The position numbers were made by a program, and so were the translations under genes. Shown piece after piece: positions 35,498-44,236 of a DNA stretch of 64,000 nt (positions within the stretch are counted from its first letter, which is position 1; each line of letters starts with the position of its first letter). The DNA comes from Azophilus sp965220425 (GTDB taxonomy: Bacteria > Pseudomonadota > Gammaproteobacteria > Pseudomonadales > Azotimanducaceae): positions 1-64,000 of the forward strand of contig CBDCPY010000002.1 of the NCBI GenBank assembly GCA_965220425.1, given 5' to 3'. The notes below the pieces were generated by a model that saw only the letters and a list, made by a program, of their open reading frames with translations, searched no databases and had not been told where the DNA came from.

Positions 35498-35908
35498 CGG
35501 GATTAGTAGTCTTGGGCTTGCCTTTCAGATCAGGTGAGGGACAATAACTTCCGTACTGCGGAGGCATTGCCATGGTCCTGATCCCCATCTTCGAGCGCTT
35601 CCCGGAGCCGACGTAATGCCGCGGTACATGGTGGTGTACTCGGCGGAATACGTGGGCGAGACCGATTTGCGAGATCCCGACGCGTATCCGGCTGCGCCCA
35701 CACTTCTCGTCGAGGACTCATCCAACTCATGGCGGCGAGCAAACGGACGGGAACTGCGCCATTTCCTGTATCACCATGCCGATCTCGGGCGCGTCTTGGA
35801 GCGTATGAACAAGATCCCCAGCGCCCATCAGAAGGCGGAGCGCATTACCCGGCTCGTCCTCGGAGAGGAAGATTTCTGATGGCGCCAAGCCCATAACTAC
35901 TAATCCCG
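35498..35908. repeat. 411-bp segment bounded by imperfect 25-bp inverted repeats
   Basis: Left arm from 35498 (CGGGATTAGTAGT, then TGGGCTTG) is complementary to the right arm ending at 35908, about 22 of 25 positions. The segment carries one small ORF (35616-35879). No clear target duplication. Could be a miniature mobile element with a passenger or a decayed IS. Confidence 0.55.
35616..35879 (+). CDS. 87-aa hypothetical protein inside an inverted-repeat segment
   Basis: Begins MPRYMVVYSAEYVGETDL after a CGGAGCCGACGTA ribosome-binding region and ends LVLGEEDF. The N-terminus resembles a beta-strand-rich start; the rest is polar with RRANGRELRHFLYHH. I recognise no family. Placement between the inverted repeats suggests it is a passenger gene. 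Confidence 0.45.
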   Translation: MPRYMVVYSAEYVGETDLRDPDAYPAAPTLLVEDSSNSWRRANGRELRHFLYHHADLGRVLERMNKIPSAHQKAERITRLVLGEEDF

Positions 35909-36000
35909 AATCCAGAAGCACAGGAGAACTCTCCTTCTCCGGTGGCCGGCTTAGGCAGGGCACGCCGGGAAAACCCTGGCTGGTCACGATCGGAAGCAGC

Positions 36001-36261
36001 GTGGCTGAAATCGATACGAGCACTGCTGCAATGTTGCAGGTCAGGGTGGCCCGGAAGACTATGGATTTGCCAAGGTGGACCGGCAATTTCGACCAGCGAT
36101 TGTTGCTAATCTTGAACTGTAACCCTCTCGCAGACGAGGTTCCCGTCGTCGAGAGCACGCTCCAACAGCTGATTCGGAAGGAGCAAGTGTCAACTGGGCT
36201 TGACGGCTTCTTCTGGAGCCGAGCTTCCGACCGGTCACTCATCAAGGTCTCGTCGCCGTAG
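36001..36261 (+). CDS. possible 86-aa protein
   Basis: An uninterrupted frame (MAEIDTSTAAMLQVRVARK ... SLIKVSSP) opening at a GTG. Codon use is plausible and GC is locally lower than neighbours. No motif recognised and no strong ribosome-binding site. Listed because it occupies an otherwise empty stretch. Confidence 0.3.
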   Translation: MAEIDTSTAAMLQVRVARKTMDLPRWTGNFDQRLLLILNCNPLADEVPVVESTLQQLIRKEQVSTGLDGFFWSRASDRSLIKVSSP

Positions 36262-36327
36262 CGCACGGATACGAAATGTCGAGAAACCGCGACACCCGCC
36301 GACCACGATAGCGGGCGCACTCCCGCA

Positions 36328-36720
36328 CTACGCGCTCGCCCGATTCCGTTTGACGATGTCGGCTACGGTGTTCTTGCTGATGCCGAGATCCCGCGCGATC
36401 CACCGGTAGCTCCGACCTTCCCCGACCAGGCGCAGCACCCGCGGCGCCAGGCGATCCGACTTCGGACGCTGCCCGGGCTGACGCCCGAGCTTCTTCCCAT
36501 TGGCCCTCGCCGCCGCGAGGCCCGACTTCACGCGCTCGCTGATGAGGTCCTGCTCGAACTGCGCGATCCCGACGAGCATTGTCGCCATCATCCGACCGTG
36601 CGGCGTGCCGAGCTCGAACGTCATCCCGGACATCGCGACCACCGAGACATTCCACCCGGCGAGCTTGTACAGCGTGTCGAGCAGGTCCTGCGTCGAGCGT
36701 CGCTTGCTGGCCCCGGGCAA
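36328..36720 (-). pseudogene. serine recombinase C-terminal half
   Basis: Encodes RRSTQDLLDTLYKLAGWNVS, MSGMTFELGTPHGRMMATML, FEQDLISERVKSGLAAARAN and a C-terminal Hin-like HTH (GRSYRWIARDLGISKNTVADIVK). The N-terminal half with the catalytic Ser is missing. It corresponds to the part that is frameshifted in the copy at 32240-32763. The break abuts a tnpA fragment on the other strand. Confidence 0.75.
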
Positions 36721-36883
36721 GTTCGTTCCGCCGACCGTTGTAGATTTCATCGGGCGCCAGCTCGACCTGGCCGGGGACGACCTCGCCGACTACGCGGTGA
36801 GGTCCGAGACCCGGCATGAGCCTCTCGCCGAGCTGCGCCAGCTGTACGGGTTCCGATCCTTCTCGGGGCCGCGCGGCGCGTGA
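36700..36883 (+). pseudogene. tnpA: Tn3 family transposase N-terminal fragment (DUF4158)
   Basis: The plus strand reads LAPGKFVPPTVVDFIGRQLD, then LAGDDLADYAVRSETRHEPL and LRQLYGFRSFSG, the DUF4158 N-terminal domain of Tn3-family TnpA, and then stops. Only about 60 residues remain. Together with the adjoining resolvase half it is the scar of a Tn3-type transposon. Confidence 0.7.
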
Positions 36884-37423
36884 GGTTGGGTCATCGGAAG
36901 CCTACCCCGGCGCAGCGCTCACGCCTCGAATTGCACGGCGGAGCCGGGGACGCGGCGCGATCGAACCCCCGACGGCGTGCGAGCCTCTTGCCGACGTGTA
37001 GCGCAGGCATCCCCCTGACCGCGTGGGACGTCGCACTACGGTTGCACCCTGTCTTTCCTCAGTCGCGGGCGCGAGCCTGTGCCCGGGCTCCAGGCGGTTC
37101 CTTCCAGTCGCGCCTGAGAGTCCCCCGGGGAGCGCCTGGTCCAGGGCTGTAGGATCCCAGCCGCCCGAGAAAGAAGGCATTCTCTCGCCCCGCGGGTTGC
37201 GACCCGTCACGTGGACGGCGAAGCCGTTGACGGCCGAAGTGGTCCCGGAAGAGCGCTGATCGATGTCTGCACGCCATCCTCCCAGGCCAAGCCCGTTCCC
37301 ACTCACGGTCCGCGAAGACCGGATCCGAAAACCGATGGAAACCTCAAAGCGCCGCGCAGATTGGCCAGCGGACTGGCCCGACCGGTTCCCCTCGGTATGG
37401 TTCCGCTACCGCGAGGACCAGAC
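36884..37423. other. intergenic region without recognised gene
   Basis: About 540 bp between Tn3 debris and the restriction enzyme gene. Longer open frames run through it but do not look like protein. The enzyme's frame is open back to 37211, yet residues before the chosen GTG are low-complexity and not family-like. No operator or terminator is evident. Confidence 0.4.
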
Positions 37424-40400
37424 GTGACACTTCAGGAAGCGATCTCCAACTTCGGTCAGGAGACGAAGGCGAAGCTCAGCAATCCCGGAGCGAGCGGCGC
37501 GCCCGAGGACCAGCTGCGCTCACCGCTCGAAGCGCTCATCACCGACCTCGCCGTACTCGCGGGACTCGACCCGGGCACCTTGGTCGCAGTCGGCGAAATG
37601 TCGCTCGCGGACCTGAAGACGAGACCCGACTTTGCCGTCACCCGCAACGGCGCCTTGATCGGCTTCATCGAGGTCAAGGCACCGGGCAAGGGGGCTGATC
37701 CCCGCCGGTTCCGCGACCCGCACGACAAGGAACAGTGGACGAAGCTTCGGACCCTCCCGAACCTGATCTACACCGACGGAAACGCATTCAGCCTTTGGCG
37801 CAACGGCGAGCTCGAAGGAACGATCGTCGAGCTGAATGGCGACATCGAAACCGCCGGCAAGCGGCTGGCTGCCCCCGACAGCCTCGTGTCTGTGTTCGCC
37901 GACTTCTTTCAATGGAAGCCGCAGCCACCCCGATCGGCCGCGCAGCTTGCGGAAACCACGGCGCGCCTTTGCCGCCTCCTCCGCGAAGAGGTCGCGGAAC
38001 AGCTCGAGCAGAAATCAGCGCCGCTCACGCACCTCGCAAAGGACTGGCGCAAGCTCCTGTTCCCGAGCGCAACGGACGAAGCCTTCGCCGACGGCTACGC
38101 GCAGGCGGTGACCTTCGGCCTCCTGATGGCACGGGCTCGCGACATCCCTCTCGCCGATGGTCTGGACCGCGTTGCCCACGAACTTCGTCAGACGAACACC
38201 CTGATCGGTGCGGCGCTTCGCCTGCTCACGGACGATGCCGACAACCAGGCGACGCTGAAGACGTCGCTCGCGACGCTCACTCGGGTGCTGGACGCTGTCG
38301 ACTGGGCAACAGTCAGCAAGGGCGAACCGGACGCCTGGCTGTACTTCTATGAGAACTTCCTGAGCGTCTACGACAATGAGCTCCGCAAGAAAACGGGGTC
38401 CTACTACACCCCACCCGACGTAGTCCAAGCCATGGTCCGGCTCGTCGACGAAGCGCTTCGATCCGACGAGCGGTTCGGCCTTTCGGAGGGTCTGGCTTCA
38501 CCCGACGTGACCGTCGCAGATCCCGCTACCGGTACAGGCACATTCCTACTCGGTGTCTTGCGCCGAATCGCCGAGGAAACGGAGAGCGACCAGGGTCCGG
38601 GCGCAGTTCCCGGAGTCGTCGAAGCCGCCATATCCCGGCTCATCGGATTCGAAATGCAGTTCGGACCGTTCGCAGTCGCGCAGCTGCGCATTCTGGCGGA
38701 GCTGCAGTCGCTCCTCGACCAGCCGAACGCAACACCCGCGATGAACCTCTTCGTGACGGACACGCTCGGCAATCCCTACGTCGAAGAAGAGCACCTCCCG
38801 CATATCCTCCTGCCCCTCGGCGAGTCCCGCAGGCGCGCGAACGAGATCAAGCGGCAGGAGAAGATCACCGTCGTCATCGGCAACCCGCCCTACAAGGAGA
38901 AGGCGAAGGGCCTCGGCGGCTGGATCGAAAGCGGTTCAAAGGGAGCAAAGGAAGCTGCGCCGCTCGAAGACTGGAAGCCACCTGCTACCTGGAGCGTCAG
39001 TGTTCATACAAGACACCTTAGAAACCTATACATCTATTTCTGGAGATGGGCAACGTGGAAGGTCTTCGGGGACGCTAAGCCGTCACGGGTCGAAGGCCGG
39101 GAACCGGACCGCAAGGGCATCATTTCGTTCATTACCGCTGCGGGCTTCCTGAACGGGCCCGGCTTCCAGAAGATGCGTGCCGAACTGCGCCGCGATGCAG
39201 AGGAAATATGGGTGATCGACTGTTCACCTGAGGGGCACCAACCTGAGGTATCAACGCGCATCTTCCAAGGGGTGCAGCAGCCGATTTGCATCGTCATGGC
39301 ACTCCGAAGCACGGATGCGGGTTCATGTGCCCCTGCGCGGGTTCGATATCGGGTGCTTCCGCGGGGGGATCGAACTGGCAAGTTCGAAGCGCTTAGTCAG
39401 ATCACGCTGGACGACGATGGCTGGATCGACTGCCCTTCCGGCTTCCGGGCCTCGTTCTTTCCCAGGGCGGTCGGGGCGTGGGCCGAGTTCGCCCCGCTTG
39501 AAGACCTGTTTTCGTACGCTGGCTCTGGTGTCATGTCTGGCCGGACGTGGCTGGTTGCTCCCGACCGCGCCTCGCTCGAGCGCCGGTGGGACCAACTCCA
39601 GTCCGAAGCGGATGCGGTGAAGAAAGAGGCACTGTTCCATCCACACATTGTGGATGGCGAACCTGGCGACAAACACGTCAACAAGAAGCTTCGGCACGGG
39701 CTCTACGGGCACGAGTTCCGACCGGGTTCCGTTGCGTCGGACACTGGAACCGTCATCCGACCTGTCCGATATGGTCACCGCTCCTTTGATCGGCAGTGGA
39801 TCATTCCGGATGGACGGCTCATCAATCGGCCAAATCCGACCCTGTGGGAGATCTGCTCGAGCCAGCAGGTCTACATGACAGCGCTGCAAGCACATGCCCT
39901 TACGGCTGGGCCGGCGGTCACCTTTTCTGCATCCATACCGGACGTCCACCACTACAACGGACGCGGCGGGCGGGTGTTTCCTCTCTGGGCTGACCGACAA
40001 CAACGTATGCCGAACCTGAAGGCAGGCCTGCTCGAAGAGATGGCGTCAACGCTGAGGGTCCCCGTCAGCGTGGGTGACCTGATGGCTTACTTCGCGGCCG
40101 TCGCTGCGCATCCCGCGTACACCGCCTGCTTCCAAACAGACTTGGTCCAGCCTGGACTGCGTTTCCCCTTGACCGCCGACGCGTCGCTGTTCGCCGAAGC
40201 CGTCGAGATTGGCCGAAAGATCATCTGGCTCCACTGCTTCGGCGAACGGTTTGCCGATCCAGGCGCAGGACGGCCCAACGGCGCGCCGCGAATGCGGGAC
40301 GGTGAACGCCCGGTCATCCCGAGGAATGGCGCCATCCCGACCGATCCGGGTCGCTTCCCGAACCGCATCGAGTACGATGCCGACGCCTGTCGCCTCACGA

Positions 40401-40792
40401 TTGGCGACGGATTCGTCGACAACGTGCAGCCTGCGGTGTGGAGGTACGAGGTCTCGGGCAAGCAGGTCCTCATCCAGTGGTTCAGCTACCGCCGTCTCGA
40501 CCGTTCCCGGCCCATCATCGGCGATCGGCGCCCGCCATCCGCACTTGAGAAGATCCAGCCCGCCGGCTGGCTCGCCGAGTACACAACGGAGCTGATGAAC
40601 GTGCTGCACGTCCTCGGTCGCCTGGTCGCGCTCGAACCTCGCCAGGCCGACTTGCTGAACCGAATCTGCGACGGGCCCCTGATAAGCGCCGACGACCTCC
40701 GCGCCCGCGGAGCTTTCGATGCGCCCACGAAGGTCCGCCGCAGACGAACCGACGAACGACAACAGCCCCTCCTTGACGAGTCGGCCGCGTAG
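37424..40792 (+). CDS. fused nuclease-N6-adenine methyltransferase (type IIG-like)
   Basis: An 1122-aa restriction-modification enzyme in one chain. The N-terminus has a PD-(D/E)xK nuclease core (TRPDFAVTRNGALIGFIEVKAPG). A helical linker leads to the gamma-type N6-methyltransferase: region starting GSYYTPPDVVQAMVRLVDEA, SAM motif I DPATGTGTFLLG, catalytic motif IV VVIGNPPYKEK. The last 500 residues are the likely target-recognition part. Such enzymes cut and methylate without partners. Start is GTG 37424 behind GCGAGGACC. Single-gene organisation fits a self-contained defence unit; no specificity subunit or helicase is nearby. Confidence 0.82.
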   Translation: MTLQEAISNFGQETKAKLSNPGASGAPEDQLRSPLEALITDLAVLAGLDPGTLVAVGEMSLADLKTRPDFAVTRNGALIGFIEVKAPGKGADPRRFRDPHDKEQWTKLRTLPNLIYTDGNAFSLWRNGELEGTIVELNGDIETAGKRLAAPDSLVSVFADFFQWKPQPPRSAAQLAETTARLCRLLREEVAEQLEQKSAPLTHLAKDWRKLLFPSATDEAFADGYAQAVTFGLLMARARDIPLADGLDRVAHELRQTNTLIGAALRLLTDDADNQATLKTSLATLTRVLDAVDWATVSKGEPDAWLYFYENFLSVYDNELRKKTGSYYTPPDVVQAMVRLVDEALRSDERFGLSEGLASPDVTVADPATGTGTFLLGVLRRIAEETESDQGPGAVPGVVEAAISRLIGFEMQFGPFAVAQLRILAELQSLLDQPNATPAMNLFVTDTLGNPYVEEEHLPHILLPLGESRRRANEIKRQEKITVVIGNPPYKEKAKGLGGWIESGSKGAKEAAPLEDWKPPATWSVSVHTRHLRNLYIYFWRWATWKVFGDAKPSRVEGREPDRKGIISFITAAGFLNGPGFQKMRAELRRDAEEIWVIDCSPEGHQPEVSTRIFQGVQQPICIVMALRSTDAGSCAPARVRYRVLPRGDRTGKFEALSQITLDDDGWIDCPSGFRASFFPRAVGAWAEFAPLEDLFSYAGSGVMSGRTWLVAPDRASLERRWDQLQSEADAVKKEALFHPHIVDGEPGDKHVNKKLRHGLYGHEFRPGSVASDTGTVIRPVRYGHRSFDRQWIIPDGRLINRPNPTLWEICSSQQVYMTALQAHALTAGPAVTFSASIPDVHHYNGRGGRVFPLWADRQQRMPNLKAGLLEEMASTLRVPVSVGDLMAYFAAVAAHPAYTACFQTDLVQPGLRFPLTADASLFAEAVEIGRKIIWLHCFGERFADPGAGRPNGAPRMRDGERPVIPRNGAIPTDPGRFPNRIEYDADACRLTIGDGFVDNVQPAVWRYEVSGKQVLIQWFSYRRLDRSRPIIGDRRPPSALEKIQPAGWLAEYTTELMNVLHVLGRLVALEPRQADLLNRICDGPLISADDLRARGAFDAPTKVRRRRTDERQQPLLDESAA

Positions 40793-40953
40793 AGTGAGCA
40801 CACCACCGGAAAAAGGTCCGGGCCCCAAGGGCATCGAGATCACGACGATTGATCCAGACCGTCCCGAATGGGGTACCCGGGAAGGGCACATGAGTGTGGA
40901 AGCGCATTCGCCGACCTCCTCGGACCACCTCATCCGACAATCAGGAGACCGAA

Positions 40954-41304
40954 GTGGCATCCATCGACCTCAAATCTCTCGACATCAAACAGCTCCCCGA
41001 GCTGCTCGCCAAGGCCCAGACCGAGTTGGCGTCGCGCGAGAAGCAGAACCGCAAGGAGTTGCGCACCGAGCTCGAACGCCGCGTCGCGGCGGACGGCTAC
41101 CGGATGGCCGATATCTTCCCCGAGCTCGGGACCGGCGCACGCCGCAAACGGCCCGCGAAGTACCGCGACCCGCAGAACCCCGATCAGACCTGGAGCGGCA
41201 TTGGACGGACCCCGAAGTGGGTGCAGGCGATCCTCGACGAACGCGGCATCGACATGGCCGCCTTCAAATCGATCCCGATGTATCAGATCCACGCCTCGAG
41301 CTGA
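40954..41304 (+). CDS. hns: H-NS family nucleoid protein
   Basis: A 116-aa H-NS-like protein: N-terminal coiled-coil oligomerisation region (LLAKAQTELASREKQNRKEL) and C-terminal DNA-binding domain AKYRDPQNPDQTWSGIGRTP. H-NS silences AT-rich and foreign DNA. GTG at 40954 is preceded by CAGGAGACC at good spacing, whereas the upstream ATG-type extension is not family-like. The C-terminal motif uses GIG rather than the commoner GRG. Located between two defence modules. Confidence 0.85.
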   Translation: MASIDLKSLDIKQLPELLAKAQTELASREKQNRKELRTELERRVAADGYRMADIFPELGTGARRKRPAKYRDPQNPDQTWSGIGRTPKWVQAILDERGIDMAAFKSIPMYQIHASS

Positions 41305-41564
41305 GCCAACGAGCGCGCGGGGGATCGGGTGGGCGCCGGGGGCGGGTTGAGGCCGTGCCGAAAAGGGGAGCCGCGCGCGAGGTAGCGCGAACGACGCGAG
41401 CCCGGAAAATTTCCCGGAATCGAGGGGAACATCCAGAATTCGACGCACGAGAATCGCGCGTGCTGCGAGATCACACCCCCACCCGGTAGGTCGGTACCCC
41501 CCCGTGCAGCCGCGATCGCGCCCTCGAGGGACGCGTCGCCGGCACGAGGCCGGGGCGAGCGGTC

Positions 41565-42515
41565 CTACCCCGCGGCCGGGCCGAGGGCGCCGGCGACAAC
41601 GGACGCGGGATGCGCCAGGTCGCTCGGGTCCGTTCGCCAGCGATCGAACGCGGTCACGCGCCGCTGGGGGATCCCCCCGGGGGGCAGGTACCCCCACGTC
41701 CCTCCGTAGACCGCCTCGAGAAGCCACGCGAGCTCGCTCTCCGCCTCATCGGGCTCGACGTCGGTCCACCACGAGCGCTCGATCCCGTCCCGCATCTCCG
41801 GCATCCACCGGTAGCCCCGGGCGCGTAGCGCCTCCTTCGACGCGAACGGCGCGCGAATCGCCCACAGGCGCACCGTCGGGGTGAGCGCCCGCCGGCGCAT
41901 CGCGGCGAGGACCGATTCGCCCGAGACCGGGAGGCGCTGCGCGAGCAGCCACACCCCCGCCTCACAATCCGCGAGCGCACGGTGCCGGTCCCGGGCGAAG
42001 ACCCCGTACGCGCATAGGAGGCAATGCAGCGCCTGGCTCGCGAAGCCCTCCACAATCCACGGAACCTCCGCGCGCGTGCACGCCCAGGGCCTCGCGCGCG
42101 CGGCCGGGAGCACCCGCTCGACGAATGGCCGGTCGAACCGCGCGTTGTGCGCCACGATGAGGCCCGAGCGCTCGATGAGCGCGCTCGCCGCCTCGACGTC
42201 AATCCGCTCCCCCCGAACGTCGTCGTCCGTGAGGCCCGTCAGGTGCGTGATTTCGGCCGGGAGCGGGCGGCCCGGATCGTTGCGGTGCGCCTGCGCCTCG
42301 TCGTGGAGGACCTCGACGACGGTTCCCGCGAGGGTGTACGTGAACGGCAGCAGCGCGAGCTCGATGACCGCATCGTGCTCCGGACTGAACCCCGTCGTCT
42401 CGCAGTCGACGTAGAGCCCCCGCCGGAGCTCCGCGGCCCCCGGATCCGAGAGGCGGGCGGGGAGCACAAGCGGATGCAGGGTGCGGGTCTCGCTCGCGTC
42501 GCTCGAATGAACCAT
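41565..42515 (-). CDS. DEDDh 3'-5' exonuclease (DnaQ-like) with C-terminal extension
   Basis: A 316-aa protein. Exo I is YVDCETTGFSPEHDAVIELA, Exo II is VAHNARFDRPFVERVL, Exo III is HRALADCEAGVWLL, giving a complete DEDDh site. After about residue 190 comes an extension with SKEALRARGYRWMPEMRDG and a Trp-rich SWWTDVEPDEAESELAWLL, seen in exonuclease-like proteins of mobile elements. Start is ATG 42515 after GAGGAGAATCCCC. It lies downstream of the cas operon on the same strand, but a hairpin at 42727-42750 separates them. Confidence 0.85.
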   Translation of the reverse strand: MVHSSDASETRTLHPLVLPARLSDPGAAELRRGLYVDCETTGFSPEHDAVIELALLPFTYTLAGTVVEVLHDEAQAHRNDPGRPLPAEITHLTGLTDDDVRGERIDVEAASALIERSGLIVAHNARFDRPFVERVLPAARARPWACTRAEVPWIVEGFASQALHCLLCAYGVFARDRHRALADCEAGVWLLAQRLPVSGESVLAAMRRRALTPTVRLWAIRAPFASKEALRARGYRWMPEMRDGIERSWWTDVEPDEAESELAWLLEAVYGGTWGYLPPGGIPQRRVTAFDRWRTDPSDLAHPASVVAGALGPAAG

Positions 42516-42726
42516 GGGGATTCTCCTCGAGGTGCGGCCTCCGGTCGTAACCTGGACGCGGGGAAGGCGAAGCGCGGACCCCGAGGGTAGACCCCTCGGT
42601 CCGCTCGCCGCGGCGAAGCGGCGCACTCCTCTCCCCCACCGGCCCCGGCCCGCACCAGGACCTCGCGGCGACCGCCCACGCCCGGCCCGGGGCTCCGGGC
42701 GCCCGCGCCGCTTCCGCGTAACTCCA

Positions 42727-42750
42727 CACTCGAGCCCGGAGGCTCGAGTG
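42727..42750. terminator. hairpin between csb2 and exonuclease gene
   Basis: A perfect 10-bp stem (CACTCGAGCC and GGCTCGAGTG) with a 4-base loop. On the minus strand the loop is TCCG, of the stable tetraloop type. It follows the csb2 stop (42785) by 35 bp, so it probably ends the cas transcript. No long T-run follows. Confidence 0.55.
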
Positions 42751-42784
42751 AATTCCATCGCCTTCTCGGCGTACACCGGCAGAT

Positions 42785-44224
42785 TCAACTTCCTTCAACG
42801 TCACCTCGGCCGAGGCCGAGGAATTCCTCTCGCACCGGAACCAGAAGCCCGAGCCCGTACCCGACGCCCGCGCCGAGTGCGAGCGGCCCCCGGACCGGGA
42901 CCGCCCACTCGACGGTGAGGTGCAGGCACGGATACCGCGAGAGGTGCCCCGGGCGCCGGTACGACAGCGGGTGAGTGCTCCCGCGAAGCGACGACCCGCG
43001 CGAGAACGCCGCCCGCTCGACGAGCGACTCCGCGACGCCGGCGTGGCGCAGGAGCCGGCGCACCGAGCGCTCCGGACGCGCCCGGCCGCGCACGCTGTCG
43101 TACCCCGGCAGCACCACCGGGGTCGCGCTCGTCCAACACCGCCCCTCCCCACGGTACCGGCCGAGCATCGGATCGGGCTCCGCGATCGGCGCCAGCATGC
43201 CGACCGCCTCGCCGGACGCCTGCGCGACGAGCGCCGCGCCCGGCAGCCGCGACACCACGCTCCGCCACACGTCCTCGTCGACGCACTCCGGCGCCACGAG
43301 CAGCACCCGGCGGATCCGCCCGTCCGCATGCTGGTACCCGACGTTCGGCAGGGGCTGGACCGAGATCCGCCCATCGCCCCCGTGCCCCATGAGCTCGGAG
43401 ATGGCACCCTTGCCGAGACCTGCACACTGCGCTGCACACCCGATCGCATGACGCACCATCGCCGCGACCTCGACCGTGCGCGCCCCGTCGACGACGAGCC
43501 GCCCGTCGGCCGGGGTCCGGAGCGTGAACGCGGCCCACCGCACCCGGGGGAGCTCGAGCTCGGAGCGATACCCCTGGCTTCGGGGCGAGAGCTCGATGCG
43601 GGTCGCGACCCGGCCCGGGTCAATTCGGGTCCGCTCCCGGCGGTACCGCATCTGGAGCGCATCGAATCCCCCCCGCCAGGGCACACTGAGCGCGAGCCGC
43701 CCGTCGGGCGACGGCGTGTACCGGACGCCCCGCGGCCGCGAGGGCGCATCGAGGAGCTCCGCCCGGGCGAGCGCGAGATCGATGCCCTGCCCCACCGCCG
43801 ACACCGAGCGCGCGATGGCGCCGAGCGCCTGAAAATGCCCCGCCGTCTCGGCCGACGCCTCCCATTCGTACGTGACCGTTCCGGCGAACCGCCTCGCCCG
43901 ACGCGTACGAAGCGACGCGAGCTTCGCCGCCTTCGTCCGCGCGGCGACCGGCTTCCCCTTCGCATGCAGCGCGAGCACCCGGTCCCCGTCATTGTCCGGC
44001 ACCGACGCCCGCACCGCCCGGAGCACCGCCGCCCGGGGCGCCGTGACGACCGGTGGGGACAACGTCTCGAGATGGCGAAGCGCCGCCTCGAGCTCCGGGG
44101 CGCGCCGGCGCTCCATCGCCGAGCCCGCCACCAGCGCCTGGTACACACGCCACGGCGACGGCGGCCATTCCACGCCGTGATAGAGCCCCTCCAGCCAATC
44201 GACCGTGACGCGCAGCTTCGCCAT
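42785..44224 (-). CDS. csb2: type I-G CRISPR protein Csb2 (Cas5/Cas6-like)
   Basis: A 479-aa Csb2/GSU0054-family RAMP protein. In type I-G (formerly I-U) it combines the Cas5 backbone and Cas6 processing roles. Visible features are an N-terminal ferredoxin-like start (AKLRVTVDWLEGLYHG with SPWRVYQALVAG) and the C-terminal glycine-rich loop GPLALGAGVGYGLGLLVPV preceded by CLHLTVEW. ATG 44224 is preferred over a GTG 9 bp upstream. Last gene of the operon, 12 bp after cas7. Confidence 0.85.
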   Translation of the reverse strand: MAKLRVTVDWLEGLYHGVEWPPSPWRVYQALVAGSAMERRRAPELEAALRHLETLSPPVVTAPRAAVLRAVRASVPDNDGDRVLALHAKGKPVAARTKAAKLASLRTRRARRFAGTVTYEWEASAETAGHFQALGAIARSVSAVGQGIDLALARAELLDAPSRPRGVRYTPSPDGRLALSVPWRGGFDALQMRYRRERTRIDPGRVATRIELSPRSQGYRSELELPRVRWAAFTLRTPADGRLVVDGARTVEVAAMVRHAIGCAAQCAGLGKGAISELMGHGGDGRISVQPLPNVGYQHADGRIRRVLLVAPECVDEDVWRSVVSRLPGAALVAQASGEAVGMLAPIAEPDPMLGRYRGEGRCWTSATPVVLPGYDSVRGRARPERSVRRLLRHAGVAESLVERAAFSRGSSLRGSTHPLSYRRPGHLSRYPCLHLTVEWAVPVRGPLALGAGVGYGLGLLVPVREEFLGLGRGDVEGS

Positions 44225-44236
44225 CGTCCCCACCCC

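Noticed and set aside
36940..37010. tRNA-like T-loop (GGGGGTTCGATC on the minus strand)
   Set aside because: The flanking bases do not form a T stem or acceptor stem.
37424..40792. DISARM or BREX methyltransferase
   Set aside because: The protein carries its own N-terminal nuclease core and no DISARM/BREX partner genes are adjacent.
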